The notes beneath the pieces were generated by a model that did not search any database, was not told the origin of the DNA, and saw only the letters and a program-made list of their open reading frames with translations. Source: Paenibacillus sp. Root444D2 (GTDB taxonomy: Bacteria; Bacillota; Bacilli; Paenibacillales; NBRC-103111). Taken from it: 64,000 nt of DNA. This document shows positions 63,575 through 64,000 of the stretch, in pieces; the stretch's first letter is position 1; each line of letters begins with the position of its first letter. The DNA is taken from contig NZ_LMEO01000034.1 of NCBI RefSeq assembly GCF_001426375.1, positions 330,284 through 394,283 of the forward strand, read 5' to 3'. Position numbers and translations under genes: made by a program.

Positions 63575-64000
63575 ATGGCAGCTCAGAGTGAATTGTATGT
63601 GGGCAGTCTCGCAAAAACCGCACCGAAAAGCAGATGGAAGCACGTGATGCACGGACTTAGACGAGACAAATTTCTTTATTTGTTGATTGCTCCTGGCGTA
63701 TTGTTTTTTCTGATATTCAAATATGTTCCTATGTGGGGAGTCGTCATCGCTTTCCAAGATTACTCGCCATACTTAGGTGTAACGGGAAGTCAGTGGGTTG
63801 GCTTTGAACACTTTATCCGTTTTTTTTCAAACCAAGACTTCTATCTTCTATTTCGAAATACGATGGCAATCAGCTTGCTGAGCCTGGTGTTCTTTTTCCC
63901 GCTGCCGATCTTACTTTCCCTTTTATTGAACGAACTGCGCAATGCAATCTACAAAAAGTGGATCCAATCGATCGTGTATATGCCGCACTTTCTTTCGTGG
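63575..64000 (+). CDS. Sugar ABC transporter permease, LplB type (cut by window end)
   Basis: An open frame starts at ATG 63575, behind AAAGGAGGCG, and runs off the window after 142 codons. The N-terminal part reads YLLIAPGVLFFLIFKYVPMW after a short basic tail and later has LLLNELRN, as in LplB-like permeases. It follows the second isomerase by 16 bases, so an LplABC-type transporter continues beyond the window. Confidence 0.9.
   Translation, partial: MAAQSELYVGSLAKTAPKSRWKHVMHGLRRDKFLYLLIAPGVLFFLIFKYVPMWGVVIAFQDYSPYLGVTGSQWVGFEHFIRFFSNQDFYLLFRNTMAISLLSLVFFFPLPILLSLLLNELRNAIYKKWIQSIVYMPHFLSW

Overview
The window looks like chromosomal DNA of a Paenibacillus-type soil Firmicute. The signs are many CUT1 sugar ABC transporters without their own ATPase genes, YesM/YesN-type control, membrane-bound AraC regulators, ROK repressors, cre-like boxes, strong AGGAGG ribosome binding sites, and a Bacillales-type thiazole/oxazole peptide cluster. 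No rRNA, tRNA, phage, integrase, complete insertion sequence or CRISPR-Cas system was seen. All family names come from reading motifs and gene order; no database search was run.

Layout. 1-3.8 kb: an AraC regulator, then decayed DNA with remnants of an EamA transporter, a NUDIX hydrolase and a DinB-like protein, interrupted by an intact gene for a secreted helveticin-J-like protein that has its own promoter, a cre-like box and a leader attenuator. 3.8-18.4 kb: a 1344-residue secreted metallophosphoesterase, then a sugar locus made of a ROK repressor, lipoprotein and two permeases, two Gfo/Idh oxidoreductases, a GxDLY/SGNH esterase, a second and closely similar ROK repressor, and a Cof-type HAD phosphatase. 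A 29-bp dyad occurs before the metallophosphoesterase and twice between the first ROK gene and the transporter, so these probably form one regulon. 19-28 kb: a transmembrane AraC regulator, an LplABC-type transporter, a GH95-like glycosidase and an SGNH esterase, probably for decorated plant glycans.

28-44 kb: an orphan OmpR-type response regulator, trmL, an AbrB-like regulator, an unlisted 35-residue membrane microprotein behind tandem 35-bp repeats, a phosphodiester glycosidase with a coiled-coil partner, a YesMN two-component system beside a sugar transporter, an MFS carrier, a thioredoxin-reductase-like flavoprotein, a DUF2161 nuclease-fold protein and a GC-rich sn-glycerol-1-phosphate dehydrogenase. 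44-53.8 kb: a tightly packed alpha-galactoside operon (GH4, MATE carrier, GH36, cupin, GH36-like, aldo/keto reductase), preceded by three dyads spaced exactly 52 bp apart and followed by a bile-acid-symporter-family carrier.

53.9-60.3 kb is the most notable part. It is a heterocycloanthracin/sonorensin-type cluster with a precursor bearing 17 cysteines, one at every third position, followed by a ThiF-like maturation protein, a fused E1-like/YcaO cyclodehydratase and a two-domain SagB dehydrogenase. No exporter, protease or immunity gene lies beside it. 60.3-64 kb: a third ROK repressor diverges from an operon of two sugar-phosphate-isomerase-type proteins and an LplB-type permease cut by the window end; the divergent region has a palindromic operator, a promoter and a cre-like box.
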